A DNA stretch of 64,000 nt from CAZTJA01 sp964613745 (GTDB lineage Bacteria > Desulfobacterota > Desulfomonilia > Desulfomonilales > Desulfomonilaceae): assembly GCA_964613745.1 (NCBI GenBank), contig CAZTJA010000004.1, positions 1 through 64,000 on the forward strand, in the 5' to 3' direction. Positions 35,949 to 44,404 of this stretch are shown piece after piece. A program made the position numbers and the translations under genes. The notes beneath the pieces are model-generated. The model was not told the origin of the DNA. It did no database searches and was given only the letters and a program-made list of their open reading frames with translations. Within the stretch, counting starts at the first letter, position 1, and every line of letters starts with the position of its first letter.

Positions 35949-36242
35949 ATGATGCGAAAGATAAAAAGTCCTTGGTATGCAGCTCTTTGGATAGGTATTT
36001 GGACGGCCGCACTCGTATGGTTTGCGGTTTCAGGTATTTTCAAAGGGAAAGAACTCATCACTATCGGCATAGTGTGGTTGGTCCTAGTCGGCGCGACGGT
36101 ATGGGTATTGATAAATCGTATTGTTGCCGACCGCAAAACAGCGTCAAAGCAATCTCCTCAAACTCCGCAGAAGCCTGCTTTAAATGCATTGTGTCCATGC
36201 GGGTCTGGAAAAAAATACAAAAGGTGCTGCGGGGAAACGTGA
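35949..36242 (+). CDS. Two-helix membrane miniprotein with SEC-C zinc motif
   Basis: A 97-residue protein. Two membrane helices (about 9-27 and 36-55) are followed by a basic linker and a C-terminal SEC-C motif, CPCGSGKKYKRCC, which binds zinc. SEC-C motifs occur at the C-terminus of SecA, where they contact SecB or ribosomes, and in many small proteins. Here the motif is tied to the membrane. It is divergent from the radical SAM gene. ATG codons at 35949 and 35952 are both possible. The function is unknown; a role near the ribosome or translocon is only a guess. Confidence 0.8.
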   Translation: MMRKIKSPWYAALWIGIWTAALVWFAVSGIFKGKELITIGIVWLVLVGATVWVLINRIVADRKTASKQSPQTPQKPALNALCPCGSGKKYKRCCGET

Positions 36243-36355
36243 TGTTGGATTGCGCCGGCCTTGAACATGGTGTGACCCACTAATCACATTGTAATTGCCG
36301 GACGATAACGTTGATGCAAGAATTGATGAGATTAATGACGATGATTTTCAGCTTT

Positions 36356-36391
36356 TGAAAAAAGGTGCGGGAACTCGGAACCGGTTCCCGC
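36356..36391 (-). terminator. Rho-independent terminator after the vWA-OmpA gene
   Basis: An 8-bp perfect stem (GCGGGAAC at 36367-36374, GTTCCCGC at 36384-36391) is followed on the minus strand by ACCTTTTTTC. It lies 28 bp past the stop of the gene ending at 36419. Confidence 0.85.
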
Positions 36392-36418
36392 GACTAGAAG
36401 GTTAGGATTTGGATCGGC

Positions 36419-37636
36419 TTAACGCCTGCGTTTCTCTCCTGAAACTGGAGGGAGAGGTGAATCCGGTCCTGGGGCAGGCTTATCCGGCCAAGCCCATTCT
36501 GTATCCGCATCTCTTTCCTGAGTGTTAAAAACGTTTCCCACAGCCCTCACGCCGAACGTGTGCAAGTGCTTCTCGTCATAAGGAAAATTCCTTAACGGCA
36601 GCATCAGGTAGAGATTTGCCTGATCATTTTTGGATGCGATTTCCGGGTTTTGATTGTCATACCTGGGCAGCTCTTCTCCCCACGAACGGATCAGCACTCG
36701 AGCCGGATGCACCTTGTACATCCTAATAAGTGCTTCTTTCACATTTTTTGCCCTCTGCAGGGATAATTCATAGTTGTCCTTGGTATTGCCGATGAAGTTG
36801 CTATGCCCATCAATCTGCAAAACATACTGCGGAATGGCGTGCAGGAAATTCGCTACGGATTCAAGCTTTATAGCTTCCGACGGTAGCAAATCGGCACTTT
36901 TGTCCTGGAAAAATATTTCAGGATAAGGAAACATGATTTCGCGTACGAGAATATCCCACGCGAACTCTTTCATTTGCGCTTTTGTCCGTACCTCTTCCCA
37001 TTGACGAGCATATCCGCCGGTCAGCTTGCATGTTTCGTAAAGGTTTCGCCAACCGATTTCACGGTTACCGAACCAAACCCCGTAAACCTGGACATTATCG
37101 CCATACTCTTTCTTCAAAGCCGCCGCGGTGCGTTGCGGACATTCTCCGGCCAATCCTCCGTCGCTGAATATAACGACTGCAGTTCTGCCCGTAGCTCCAC
37201 CTATGAGTGAACCCGCCAATTGCAGAGCTTCCGGCATGCCGGCAGTCTTCCATGGTCCTGTTCCCTCCCTGCGGATATCTGCGAAAAACGGTTTGTAGAG
37301 TTCACGTTTCCAGGGACCCAAAATCCCGGGATAACCGGGAACCGGAGCATCACCGTAGGTTATGAGTGCTGAATTCAGATCGTATTGCCACAGAGGCACA
37401 TGCGGCATTACCGCATTGAACATGGCAAAAGCACGGGTGGCGACAAACAACCGCGGGAATTCATAACCAACAGGGTATCCCGTCAACATGGAATCCGACA
37501 CATCCATGATAAAGACGATGTTGTGTACCCTTGGAATGAAATCATGCTCTTTTTCCTTGATTACTCCTGCAAGACCTAAGCAGGGCATCGATGTAAAAAT
37601 CAAGGAGATGATCAAAACCGACAGCTTCTTCGCCAT
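36419..37636 (-). CDS. Exported von Willebrand A protein with OmpA-like peptidoglycan-binding domain
   Basis: I start at the ATG at 37636, which has CTGGAGG 5 bp upstream (405 residues); an upstream ATG at 37660 adds 8. The N-terminus is a signal peptide (KKLSVLIISLIFTSMPCLGLAG). A vWA domain follows (about 38-230) with the metal site DVSDS at residues 45-49 and later FSDGG. An OmpA-C-like domain lies at about 275-390, with IDGHSNFIGN, LSLQRAKNVKEALI and a late RSWGEELPRYDN. It is probably periplasmic and anchored to peptidoglycan while its vWA domain binds a partner. It ends in a Pro/Lys/Arg-rich tail. No neighbouring gene tells its process. Confidence 0.88.
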   Translation of the reverse strand: MAKKLSVLIISLIFTSMPCLGLAGVIKEKEHDFIPRVHNIVFIMDVSDSMLTGYPVGYEFPRLFVATRAFAMFNAVMPHVPLWQYDLNSALITYGDAPVPGYPGILGPWKRELYKPFFADIRREGTGPWKTAGMPEALQLAGSLIGGATGRTAVVIFSDGGLAGECPQRTAAALKKEYGDNVQVYGVWFGNREIGWRNLYETCKLTGGYARQWEEVRTKAQMKEFAWDILVREIMFPYPEIFFQDKSADLLPSEAIKLESVANFLHAIPQYVLQIDGHSNFIGNTKDNYELSLQRAKNVKEALIRMYKVHPARVLIRSWGEELPRYDNQNPEIASKNDQANLYLMLPLRNFPYDEKHLHTFGVRAVGNVFNTQERDADTEWAWPDKPAPGPDSPLPPVSGEKRRR

Positions 37637-37912
37637 CAGATCCTCCAGGACATCGAACAATACAATTAAATAAACATAAGATGTCCACTATATGCACGTC
37701 CATCCTAAAGTAAAATAGAGAATATGTCAAGTGTTTTGATATTTTAACACACTTCAAGAACTACCTATAATTATAAGGAAAAACACAGATAAATGAGTCG
37801 AAAACTATGTTGGCCGGACGTGGTTCTCGTCTCGCGTTGTTGCAAATTAAGCTCAACTATGTTTTCAATGTTCGGTGCTCAAACACACTGTTGGTGGTAA
37901 AAACACAGACTC

Positions 37913-39349
37913 ATGCCTACAAATTTAGTTGAAATGTTTGCTTCAATCTCGCTGGCAAATCTGATCGACATTCTAATTCTGACACTGCTTATATACGGCG
38001 GACTGACCTGGTTGAAAGGAACCAGGGCATTTCAGATCCTCGCCACTATGTTGGGCATAGGACTCGTCTATTTCGCAGCATCGGAACTCGGATTAGTAGT
38101 CACCTCTCTGCTGTTTCAATATCTCTGGGCCGTGATAATCATTGTTCTTGTGACCGTATTTCAGCCGGAAATCCGTGAGATACTGGATAGAGCTTCTCCC
38201 ATTCGATACCTGAAAGGTTTGCGAACGGAAAGCAAGAACCCCGAAGTGGTCGATGAAATCGTCAAATCCGTCGCTGAAATCGTGCGGCACCGGCTGGGGG
38301 CTCTGATTATATTTCAGAGAATGGATCGGCTCGACAATGTTGTGTTACAGGGCAAAGCTCTCGACGCGGAACTTTCCTCAGAATTGCTCACCACTATCTT
38401 TCAAAAAACCACTCCATTGCACGATGGAGCGGTCCTTATAATTGACGGAAAAATTGCGTCTGCAGGATGCATTTTACCGTTGTCTCGGGACGAAGACCTG
38501 GCCCAAAGGTACGGAACGCGGCATCGGGCGGCAATTGGGCTAACTGAACGTTCGGATGCTCTCTGCGTAATAATTTCGGAAGAACGCGGCGAAGTCTCCA
38601 TAGCAGAATATAAGAAAATAACCGTTTACAACAAGAAAACTGATTTCAAACAGGCTTTGCATACAGGGCTCAGTTTAGTAGACGCCAATCAAACCGAGTC
38701 GAATCGAGGTTTTCTATCCAGACTCAGAGCTAACGGTCAGCTCAAGATCCTGTCTTTGGCTACCGCGGCCTTTCTTTGGTTCATCATAGTTGGTCCAAGA
38801 AAAAGTGAACTGGGTATGACGGTTCCCATTCAGTACACGAATTTACCTCAATCCGTTGAAATTGCAGGTAAATGGATGGATCGAGTCGACCTCCGAATCC
38901 GGGGCTCCGAGGCCGGAATCGCCAATCTGAAACCCGGCTCAATCCGTACTGTCGTGGATCTGGCCAACGTCGTACCAGGACTGAATGTCTTCCGTATTTC
39001 AAACAAGAACATCTTAGTCCCGCCAGGGATAACCATTACCGAAATACGACCGTCCGATGTGACGCTCAACATAGAAGCGGCCTCGCAGAAAAAGGTTAGC
39101 GTTGTGCCGATTATTCAAGGTGACCTGCCGGAAAAATTCAAAGTTACCGCATCCCCGGCCGAAGTCCGCATCAGAGGATTGCAAGACGACCTCAAGAAAA
39201 TCACTTCAGCTATTACCGAACCGGTCAGTGCGGCAGACCTCGCGGCCAAGGGTAAAATGAATGCTATAGTGATTGTCAAACCCGATGGGTTGAGGATTGA
39301 AGCTATTGATCCCGTTCAGGTGATCCTGAGTTTGGAAGCTGAAAAATAA
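37913..39349 (+). CDS. cdaA: Membrane diadenylate cyclase fused to YbbR/CdaR-like domains
   Basis: A 478-residue fusion. Three N-terminal membrane helices (about 12-92) and a DisA_N catalytic domain (about 95-245) match CdaA; DGAV (about 169) and RHR (about 203) are the ATP-binding motifs of c-di-AMP synthases. A further helix (about 280-296, LSLATAAFLWFIIVG) leads to about 180 residues with two YbbR-like repeats outside the membrane (IQYTNLPQSVEI, VDLANVVPGLN, then VVPIIQGDLPEKFKV, ITEPVSAADLA). In Firmicutes these are two genes, cdaA and cdaR, where CdaR regulates CdaA; here they are one polypeptide. The usual neighbour glmM is absent. c-di-AMP mostly controls potassium and osmolyte transport. 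The ribosome-binding site is weak. Confidence 0.9.
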   Translation: MPTNLVEMFASISLANLIDILILTLLIYGGLTWLKGTRAFQILATMLGIGLVYFAASELGLVVTSLLFQYLWAVIIIVLVTVFQPEIREILDRASPIRYLKGLRTESKNPEVVDEIVKSVAEIVRHRLGALIIFQRMDRLDNVVLQGKALDAELSSELLTTIFQKTTPLHDGAVLIIDGKIASAGCILPLSRDEDLAQRYGTRHRAAIGLTERSDALCVIISEERGEVSIAEYKKITVYNKKTDFKQALHTGLSLVDANQTESNRGFLSRLRANGQLKILSLATAAFLWFIIVGPRKSELGMTVPIQYTNLPQSVEIAGKWMDRVDLRIRGSEAGIANLKPGSIRTVVDLANVVPGLNVFRISNKNILVPPGITITEIRPSDVTLNIEAASQKKVSVVPIIQGDLPEKFKVTASPAEVRIRGLQDDLKKITSAITEPVSAADLAAKGKMNAIVIVKPDGLRIEAIDPVQVILSLEAEK

Positions 39350-39420
39350 CAGATCCTTCGAAACCGGTTACAATTGTTGGTCTTCGGTTTGAACAAATAT
39401 TCTCATAACCGAACTTTTGT

Positions 39421-39449
39421 TTGGTGAATAATTACAATAATGGTATAAC
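39421..39449 (+). promoter_or_regulatory. Weak candidate promoter of the acyl-CoA operon
   Basis: TATAAC at 39444-39449 with TTGGTG at 39421-39426 (17-bp spacer) in an A/T-rich region 190 bp upstream of the first gene. The -35 match is poor. Confidence 0.25.
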
Positions 39450-39636
39450 AAGAAAGCTGATTCCGTATTGTAGTACTTCCCCTATTCACTTTTCTGAACT
39501 TTCAAACTCTTTGAGCGAAACTTTTGCGTTTCGATGCGACATAATGCCCTCACTTCCGTAGGACTGCATGAACTCTTGTGCCCGTTTGTACGGGTTCACG
39601 GCTCATAAAAACAAATAAATCAATGGAGGATCATCA

Positions 39637-40419
39637 ATGGGAGATGAGGATCACCTAATAAAAGAAAAGAAGGACGGTATTCTTATCCTAACGATTAACC
39701 GTCCCGACGTGTTCAATTGTTTCAACATGCCCCTCCTTCACACATTCGGCCACACTCTCGCTGAAACGGCATTTGATCCGAGCGTTCGAGTCATCATAAT
39801 AACAGGTACGGGTAAGTCGTTCAGCACCGGCGCCGATCTCAAGGAGAGAGCCGGCATGTCGCCCGATCAGGTTCGTTTGTATATCCAGACCATTCGAAAC
39901 GTGTTTTCAACGGTAGAAGAGTTGCCCAAACCGGTGATTGCGGCCGTGAACGGTTATGCCTTCGGGGGTGGACTAGAGCTTGCTCTTGCGTGCGATATCC
40001 GCTTGGCGTCAAAAACCGCGACGGTGGGATTGACCGAGACCAGCTTGGCCATCATACCGGGAGCGGGTGGAACTCAGAGACTTCCACGTATCGTTGGAAT
40101 TGCTCGAGCAAAAGAAATGATACTTCGCGCCCGCAGAATTTCAGCGGAAGAAGGTGAAAAGATAGGACTTTTCCTCGAAGCCGTTGAACCGGACCAATTG
40201 TTGAACCGATCCACTGAAATTGCGGCCGAAATCGCCCAAAATGGTCCGGTTGCACTTGCCCAAGCAAAGTACGCCGTCAACAAAGGTTCCGAAGTGAGTC
40301 TACCCGTCGGTCTCGCAATAGAATCCAATGCATATGCCGTCGTGATCCCTACTAAAGACAGAGTTGAGGGTTTAACCGCCTTTAGAGAAAAAAGAAAACC
40401 CGTATATACGGGGGAATAG
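39637..40419 (+). CDS. Enoyl-CoA hydratase, methylglutaconyl-CoA hydratase-like
   Basis: A 260-residue crotonase. Oxyanion-hole segments GKSFSTGADLKE and GYAFGGGLELALACD are present, and the catalytic glutamates are in GGGLE and GLTETSLAIIPGAGGTQRLPR. The last stretch matches AUH/LiuC-type methylglutaconyl-CoA hydratases closely (ETxLAIIPGxGGTQRLPR). That enzyme hydrates 3-methylglutaconyl-CoA to HMG-CoA in leucine breakdown. The genes downstream, an HMG-CoA-lyase-like protein and acetoacetyl-CoA synthetase, are the next pathway steps, which supports the call. A GGAGG site precedes the ATG. The spacing to the next gene is 19 bp. A short-chain hydratase with another substrate cannot be ruled out. 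Confidence 0.85.
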   Translation: MGDEDHLIKEKKDGILILTINRPDVFNCFNMPLLHTFGHTLAETAFDPSVRVIIITGTGKSFSTGADLKERAGMSPDQVRLYIQTIRNVFSTVEELPKPVIAAVNGYAFGGGLELALACDIRLASKTATVGLTETSLAIIPGAGGTQRLPRIVGIARAKEMILRARRISAEEGEKIGLFLEAVEPDQLLNRSTEIAAEIAQNGPVALAQAKYAVNKGSEVSLPVGLAIESNAYAVVIPTKDRVEGLTAFREKRKPVYTGE

Positions 40420-40438
40420 TGCAAGGAGGAGAGTCTGA

Positions 40439-41572
40439 ATGTCTCATCATGAATTACATTATCCCAGAAAAGTTCAGATCGGCGACATAACGGTAAGGGA
40501 TGGATTTCAGCATGAAGAAATCTGGATACCTACGGATGCAAAGTTGTTCTATCTCGAAGAGCTTATTCTCTGCGGAGTAAAGCACCTCGAAGTGACCAAT
40601 CTCGGCAATCCTTCCAGCATGCCGCAATTTAAGGATGCAGATGAACTTTTCAAGCGGCTTCGCAATTCAAAGAAGCTCTCCCGTGCGGGAATAAACTGGA
40701 GCGACGTTTGTCTGACTGCGATAACCATCAGAGAAAAAGCTGTTGATCGGGCGATTGCAGCTCGCAAGGAAGGTTGGGGACCTGACCGCATTCTAATGAT
40801 GGTTTCCACTGATGAAGAGCATCATTTTGCAAATTCAGGTACGACATTGCCCATCTATTGGGAAGAAGCGAAAAGATGCATCGCAAAAGCCAAAGATGCC
40901 GGAATTAAAATGAACGGTACCGTTTCCACGATCTGGGGATCTCCGATTTCTGGGCCCACGAGAATGGAAGATGCAATCGAATTCGCTAAGAGATGGATCG
41001 AAATAGGTGCGGCTGATATAGAACATGCCGATCACGACGGAAGTGCTCCTCCCGATCAGGTATATAGATATTATACTATGGTGCTCGACGCTATGCCCGA
41101 CAAGGATCTCCACATTGCACATTTCCACGTTACGCGCGGATGGGGTTTAGCGAACGTACTGGCAGCATTACAGGCCGGTATCATAAAATACGAATCTACA
41201 ATGGGTGGACTAGGCGGACAGCCGGCCAATTTCATGGATAGAGTTCCCGTGTCCGGCACAGGCGCGTATTACTATCGGGACGCCAACGTCGTAGGGTTGC
41301 AGAACACCGAAGACATGGTAGTTATGATGGATGAGATGGGAATCGAAACGGGTATCGATGTGGATCGACTACTTGATTTGGGCACCATGCTTGAGAAGAC
41401 CATAGGCCGCAGGCTAAGATCCGAAGCCATCCTCAATCGTAGAATCCCCAAAGAACCTCGTCCTGAATACAAACGCAAAGGACTGGCCGAACTTAAACAG
41501 CGGAGCGGCGAAGCACCGGGACAGAAATTCCCGGCGGATTGGTCTGAAAAGGCATCCTATTCACCCAAATAA
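40439..41572 (+). CDS. HMG-CoA lyase-like enzyme (DRE-TIM metallolyase), divergent
   Basis: A 377-residue protein, longer than typical HMG-CoA lyases (about 300). The N-terminal metal and catalytic motif is ITVRDGFQHEE (Arg and Asp kept), and the metal-binding pair is in HIAHFHVTRGWGLAN. The flexible-loop signature GLGGCP of HMG-CoA lyase reads GGLGGQPANF here, so the loop cysteine is Gln. By operon position it would cleave HMG-CoA to acetyl-CoA and acetoacetate. The family also holds other acyl-CoA lyases and condensing enzymes, so the substrate may differ, for instance a related 3-hydroxy-3-methyl acyl-CoA. A GGAGGAG site lies about 8 bp before the ATG. Confidence 0.75.
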   Translation: MSHHELHYPRKVQIGDITVRDGFQHEEIWIPTDAKLFYLEELILCGVKHLEVTNLGNPSSMPQFKDADELFKRLRNSKKLSRAGINWSDVCLTAITIREKAVDRAIAARKEGWGPDRILMMVSTDEEHHFANSGTTLPIYWEEAKRCIAKAKDAGIKMNGTVSTIWGSPISGPTRMEDAIEFAKRWIEIGAADIEHADHDGSAPPDQVYRYYTMVLDAMPDKDLHIAHFHVTRGWGLANVLAALQAGIIKYESTMGGLGGQPANFMDRVPVSGTGAYYYRDANVVGLQNTEDMVVMMDEMGIETGIDVDRLLDLGTMLEKTIGRRLRSEAILNRRIPKEPRPEYKRKGLAELKQRSGEAPGQKFPADWSEKASYSPK

Positions 41573-41603
41573 AAGTTCGATCAGATCCGAGGAGGTCAGT
41601 TAT

Positions 41604-43553
41604 ATGGATCCACTTTGGGTTCCATCGCAGGAAAGGATTCAACAGGCCAACATTACCAAGTTCTTTCAGATAGTAAATTCAAAATACTCCCTGCAGATAT
41701 CGGATTACCCGAGCCTCTATGAGTGGTCAATCAACAATCGGGAGAATTTCTGGGAAGCGATATGGGAATTCGGCGGGGTTATTGCCTCCACACCCTACGA
41801 ACATGTCCTCCAGGATTCTCCGACCATGATCGGGGCTAAATGGTTTACAGGTTCCAAACTCAACTTTGCCGAAAATCTATTGCGTTTTAGGGATGAACAA
41901 GTCGCCTTGGTATTTAAAGGGGAAGGTCGCCCCACCGTACGCATGACATATGCTGAGTTATACGATGAAACAGCAAGATTAGCAGCCGCTTTAAGGGCCG
42001 CCGGTGTTAAAACCGGTGATCGTGTTGCCGGCTATGTCCCCAACATGATTCATACAATCGTGGCAATGTTGGCCTCGGTCAGCATTGGGGCAATCTGGTC
42101 GTCTTGCTCTCCGGATTTTGGTATCAAAGGAGTTCTTGATAGATTTGGTCAAATCTCTCCCAAGGTGCTGTTCACCGCAGACGGCTATTTTTACAATGGA
42201 AAAACCCATGATTCTTTGGGTCGAATTGCAGGAATCCTTACCGAGCTTTCCGGAATCGAAAAAGTGGTCGTGTTTCCGTATACTCGCGACAGAGCTGATA
42301 TCAGCATGATCCCGAACGGAATCCATTACGATGATTTCATCTCTAAGGAAAAAGGCCTTCAAATAGCCTTCGAACAGCTCCCATTCGATCATCCTTTGTA
42401 CATCATGTATTCCTCCGGCACTACCGGATTACCGAAATGCATGGTTCATGGAGCCGGCGGAACACTGATGCAGCATCTGAAGGAACACCTACTCCATGTA
42501 GATCTTAAGAGGGACGACAAACTCTATTATTTCACCACCTGCGGCTGGATGATGTGGAATTGGCTCGTGAGCGGATTGGCTATCGGAGCAACCCTCATTT
42601 TGTTTGACGGCTCGCCGTTCTATCCCGATTCAGGAGCGATATTCCAATTGGCGGAAGAAGAAAAGATGACAATCTTCGGAACCAGCGCCCGTTATATTGC
42701 GGCAGTCGAAAAATCGGGCCTCATACCGAAGGACAAGTATGATCTCAGTAGTCTCAAAACCATGTGTTCCACGGGATCGCCCCTTTTGGAAGAGAGTTTC
42801 CGATTCGTATATCGCGATGTGAAGTCCGATATTGATCTGGCATCTATTTCCGGCGGCACGGATATCATATCCTGCTTTGCCTTGGGTTGCCCAATACTCC
42901 CGGTCTACGAAGGTGAACTCCAATGTCGCGGTCTCGGAATGAAAGTCGAAGCATGGGGACCGGAAGGAAAACCCGTAATCGGTACCCAGGGAGAGCTTGT
43001 TTGCACGGCATCTTTTCCGTCTATGCCGATTTACTTCTGGAACGACCCTGATTTCAAAAAATACAAGAGTGCGTATTTTGATGTGTTCCCAAATATTTGG
43101 CATCATGGCGACTATATAGAAATCACCGAACATGGAGGCGTGAGAATATTCGGTCGATCCGACGCCACTTTGAACCCTTCAGGTGTTCGAATCGGAACAG
43201 CGGAAATTTATCGCCAGGTCGAAGTTATGGACGAAATTGCCGACAGCATTGTAGTCGGCCAAAATTGGGAAGAAGACGTCCGGGTGATCCTTTTTGTGAA
43301 ACTCTCTCCCAATGTTGTCCTCGATGACAATCTGAAAAATAGAATCCGAAAGAATATTCGAGATAACACTACGCCCAGACACGTACCCCAGCTAATCTTG
43401 GAAGTAACCGATATTCCTTGCACATTAAATGGGAAAAAGGTGGAATTGGCGGTGAGGAATGTGATTGAAGGAAAACCCGTGACCAACAAGGATGCTTTGG
43501 CCAATCCTGAAGCGCTTAATCAATTTGCCGAGATGACGGAGCTGAAGTCCTGA
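41604..43553 (+). CDS. Acetoacetyl-CoA synthetase
   Basis: A 649-residue member of the acyl/aryl-CoA synthetase superfamily. The N-terminus (WVPSQERIQQANITKFF... YPSLYEWSINNRENFWE) is the pattern of acetoacetate-CoA ligases, not acetyl-CoA synthetases. The ATP-binding loop is YSSGTTGLPKCMVHG (about residue 270), the adenylate-binding Asp is in HHGDYIEITEHGG, and the C-terminal catalytic lysine lies in CTLNGKKVELAVRN. It converts acetoacetate, ATP and CoA to acetoacetyl-CoA, the step after HMG-CoA lyase. It starts 31 bp after the lyase gene behind a GAGGAGG site, in one operon with the two genes before it. Confidence 0.92.
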   Translation: MDPLWVPSQERIQQANITKFFQIVNSKYSLQISDYPSLYEWSINNRENFWEAIWEFGGVIASTPYEHVLQDSPTMIGAKWFTGSKLNFAENLLRFRDEQVALVFKGEGRPTVRMTYAELYDETARLAAALRAAGVKTGDRVAGYVPNMIHTIVAMLASVSIGAIWSSCSPDFGIKGVLDRFGQISPKVLFTADGYFYNGKTHDSLGRIAGILTELSGIEKVVVFPYTRDRADISMIPNGIHYDDFISKEKGLQIAFEQLPFDHPLYIMYSSGTTGLPKCMVHGAGGTLMQHLKEHLLHVDLKRDDKLYYFTTCGWMMWNWLVSGLAIGATLILFDGSPFYPDSGAIFQLAEEEKMTIFGTSARYIAAVEKSGLIPKDKYDLSSLKTMCSTGSPLLEESFRFVYRDVKSDIDLASISGGTDIISCFALGCPILPVYEGELQCRGLGMKVEAWGPEGKPVIGTQGELVCTASFPSMPIYFWNDPDFKKYKSAYFDVFPNIWHHGDYIEITEHGGVRIFGRSDATLNPSGVRIGTAEIYRQVEVMDEIADSIVVGQNWEEDVRVILFVKLSPNVVLDDNLKNRIRKNIRDNTTPRHVPQLILEVTDIPCTLNGKKVELAVRNVIEGKPVTNKDALANPEALNQFAEMTELKS

Positions 43554-43561
43554 GTCCGTTT

Positions 43562-43592
43562 ACTACCGGTTCTGCAAGCGAGGACCGGTAGT
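43562..43592. terminator. Stem-loop terminator between convergent genes
   Basis: A 9-bp perfect inverted repeat (ACTACCGGT at 43562-43570, ACCGGTAGT at 43584-43592) lies between the acetoacetyl-CoA synthetase stop and the end of the convergent hydrolase gene. T runs are short on both sides, so it may serve both strands weakly. Confidence 0.55.
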
Positions 43593-43602
43593 TTAGCCAT
43601 CC

Positions 43603-44391
43603 TCAGACGAACTCTTCTTGACAGAGAGGATCCATTCCTTTGCAAAGAGCCAATGCATTTGCTCCCAGGACTTCCAAATTGTAACCACCCTCAAGGACGG
43701 CAAAATACCTGGAATCACACTTCAGTGCTGCATGCTCTCGAACACTTCTGCCTATCGCGAAATAATCGCTTGTCTTTAAAGTACCTCCCCAATCCTGGAC
43801 ATGACAATCAAAGCCGGCGCTCACCGCAATAATATCGTACTCGTTCTTGGCCAATGCGGAATCTACCGCTTTCAGGAATGAATCCCTCGAGTTCTCCTGA
43901 ATATTCGCTACTACGACATTTGGTCTATGATAAAAAAAATTGTCTGTTCCATCCCCGAAGTGAAGATCAATGTCCAAAATAAGTGCGGCCTGAATCCGTT
44001 TTTTCCTAAGCAACCTTTCTATGCTGATTGCAACGTTATTGAAAAAACAGAAGCCCCAGTTACTGCTGGGGCTTGCATGGTGTCCCGGAGGTCGGATTGC
44101 CGCAAACGCGGGCGAACCGTCATATGCCATCTCGGCAGCCGTTATGGCTCCCCCTGCCGCCGTCAAAGCAGCATGGTAAATTTCGGGATCCTCCTTGACT
44201 GAATTGAGTAAGGATCTGCTATGGACCCGCAACACATCGTCATCATCAGCCGGCTTAGGTCTTGTGATGGGATAATATTGCGACAGGCATTCGATAATTA
44301 CGGCCACCCTTGAAGGAGTTTCGCAGGAAGCCGTGTCATAATCCGTTAAGCAAATAGAGTCATAGACCACCTGAAACGATTTCCCCTGCAT
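43603..44391 (-). CDS. Histone-deacetylase-fold amidohydrolase (AcuC/APAH-like)
   Basis: A 262-residue protein of the arginase/deacetylase fold. The active-site histidine pair is in RPPGHHA, the zinc ligands in DIDLHFGDGT and in SAGFDCH, and a Gly-rich loop in LEGGYN near the end. Bacterial members remove acetyl groups from proteins (AcuC acts on acetyl-CoA synthetase) or from acetylpolyamines. It starts 13 bp after the bioD stop, so it is co-transcribed with the biotin genes. It lies tail to tail with acetoacetyl-CoA synthetase, an AMP-forming ligase of the kind regulated by lysine acetylation; whether that enzyme is its target is only a suggestion. At 262 residues it is shorter than AcuC (about 390). 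Confidence 0.85.
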   Translation of the reverse strand: MQGKSFQVVYDSICLTDYDTASCETPSRVAVIIECLSQYYPITRPKPADDDDVLRVHSRSLLNSVKEDPEIYHAALTAAGGAITAAEMAYDGSPAFAAIRPPGHHASPSSNWGFCFFNNVAISIERLLRKKRIQAALILDIDLHFGDGTDNFFYHRPNVVVANIQENSRDSFLKAVDSALAKNEYDIIAVSAGFDCHVQDWGGTLKTSDYFAIGRSVREHAALKCDSRYFAVLEGGYNLEVLGANALALCKGMDPLCQEEFV

Positions 44392-44404
44392 CTCGACCCC
44401 CGAA

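Noticed and set aside
35849..36240. Cobalamin riboswitch before the B12-radical SAM gene
   Set aside because: The upstream DNA is coding for the divergent SEC-C protein at short distance and shows no B12-box-like sequence.
37720..37760. Imperfect inverted repeat around GTCAAGTGTTTTGATATTTT
   Set aside because: Only about 6 of 7 arm bases pair over an A/T-rich spacer, and there is no T run or promoter to give it meaning.
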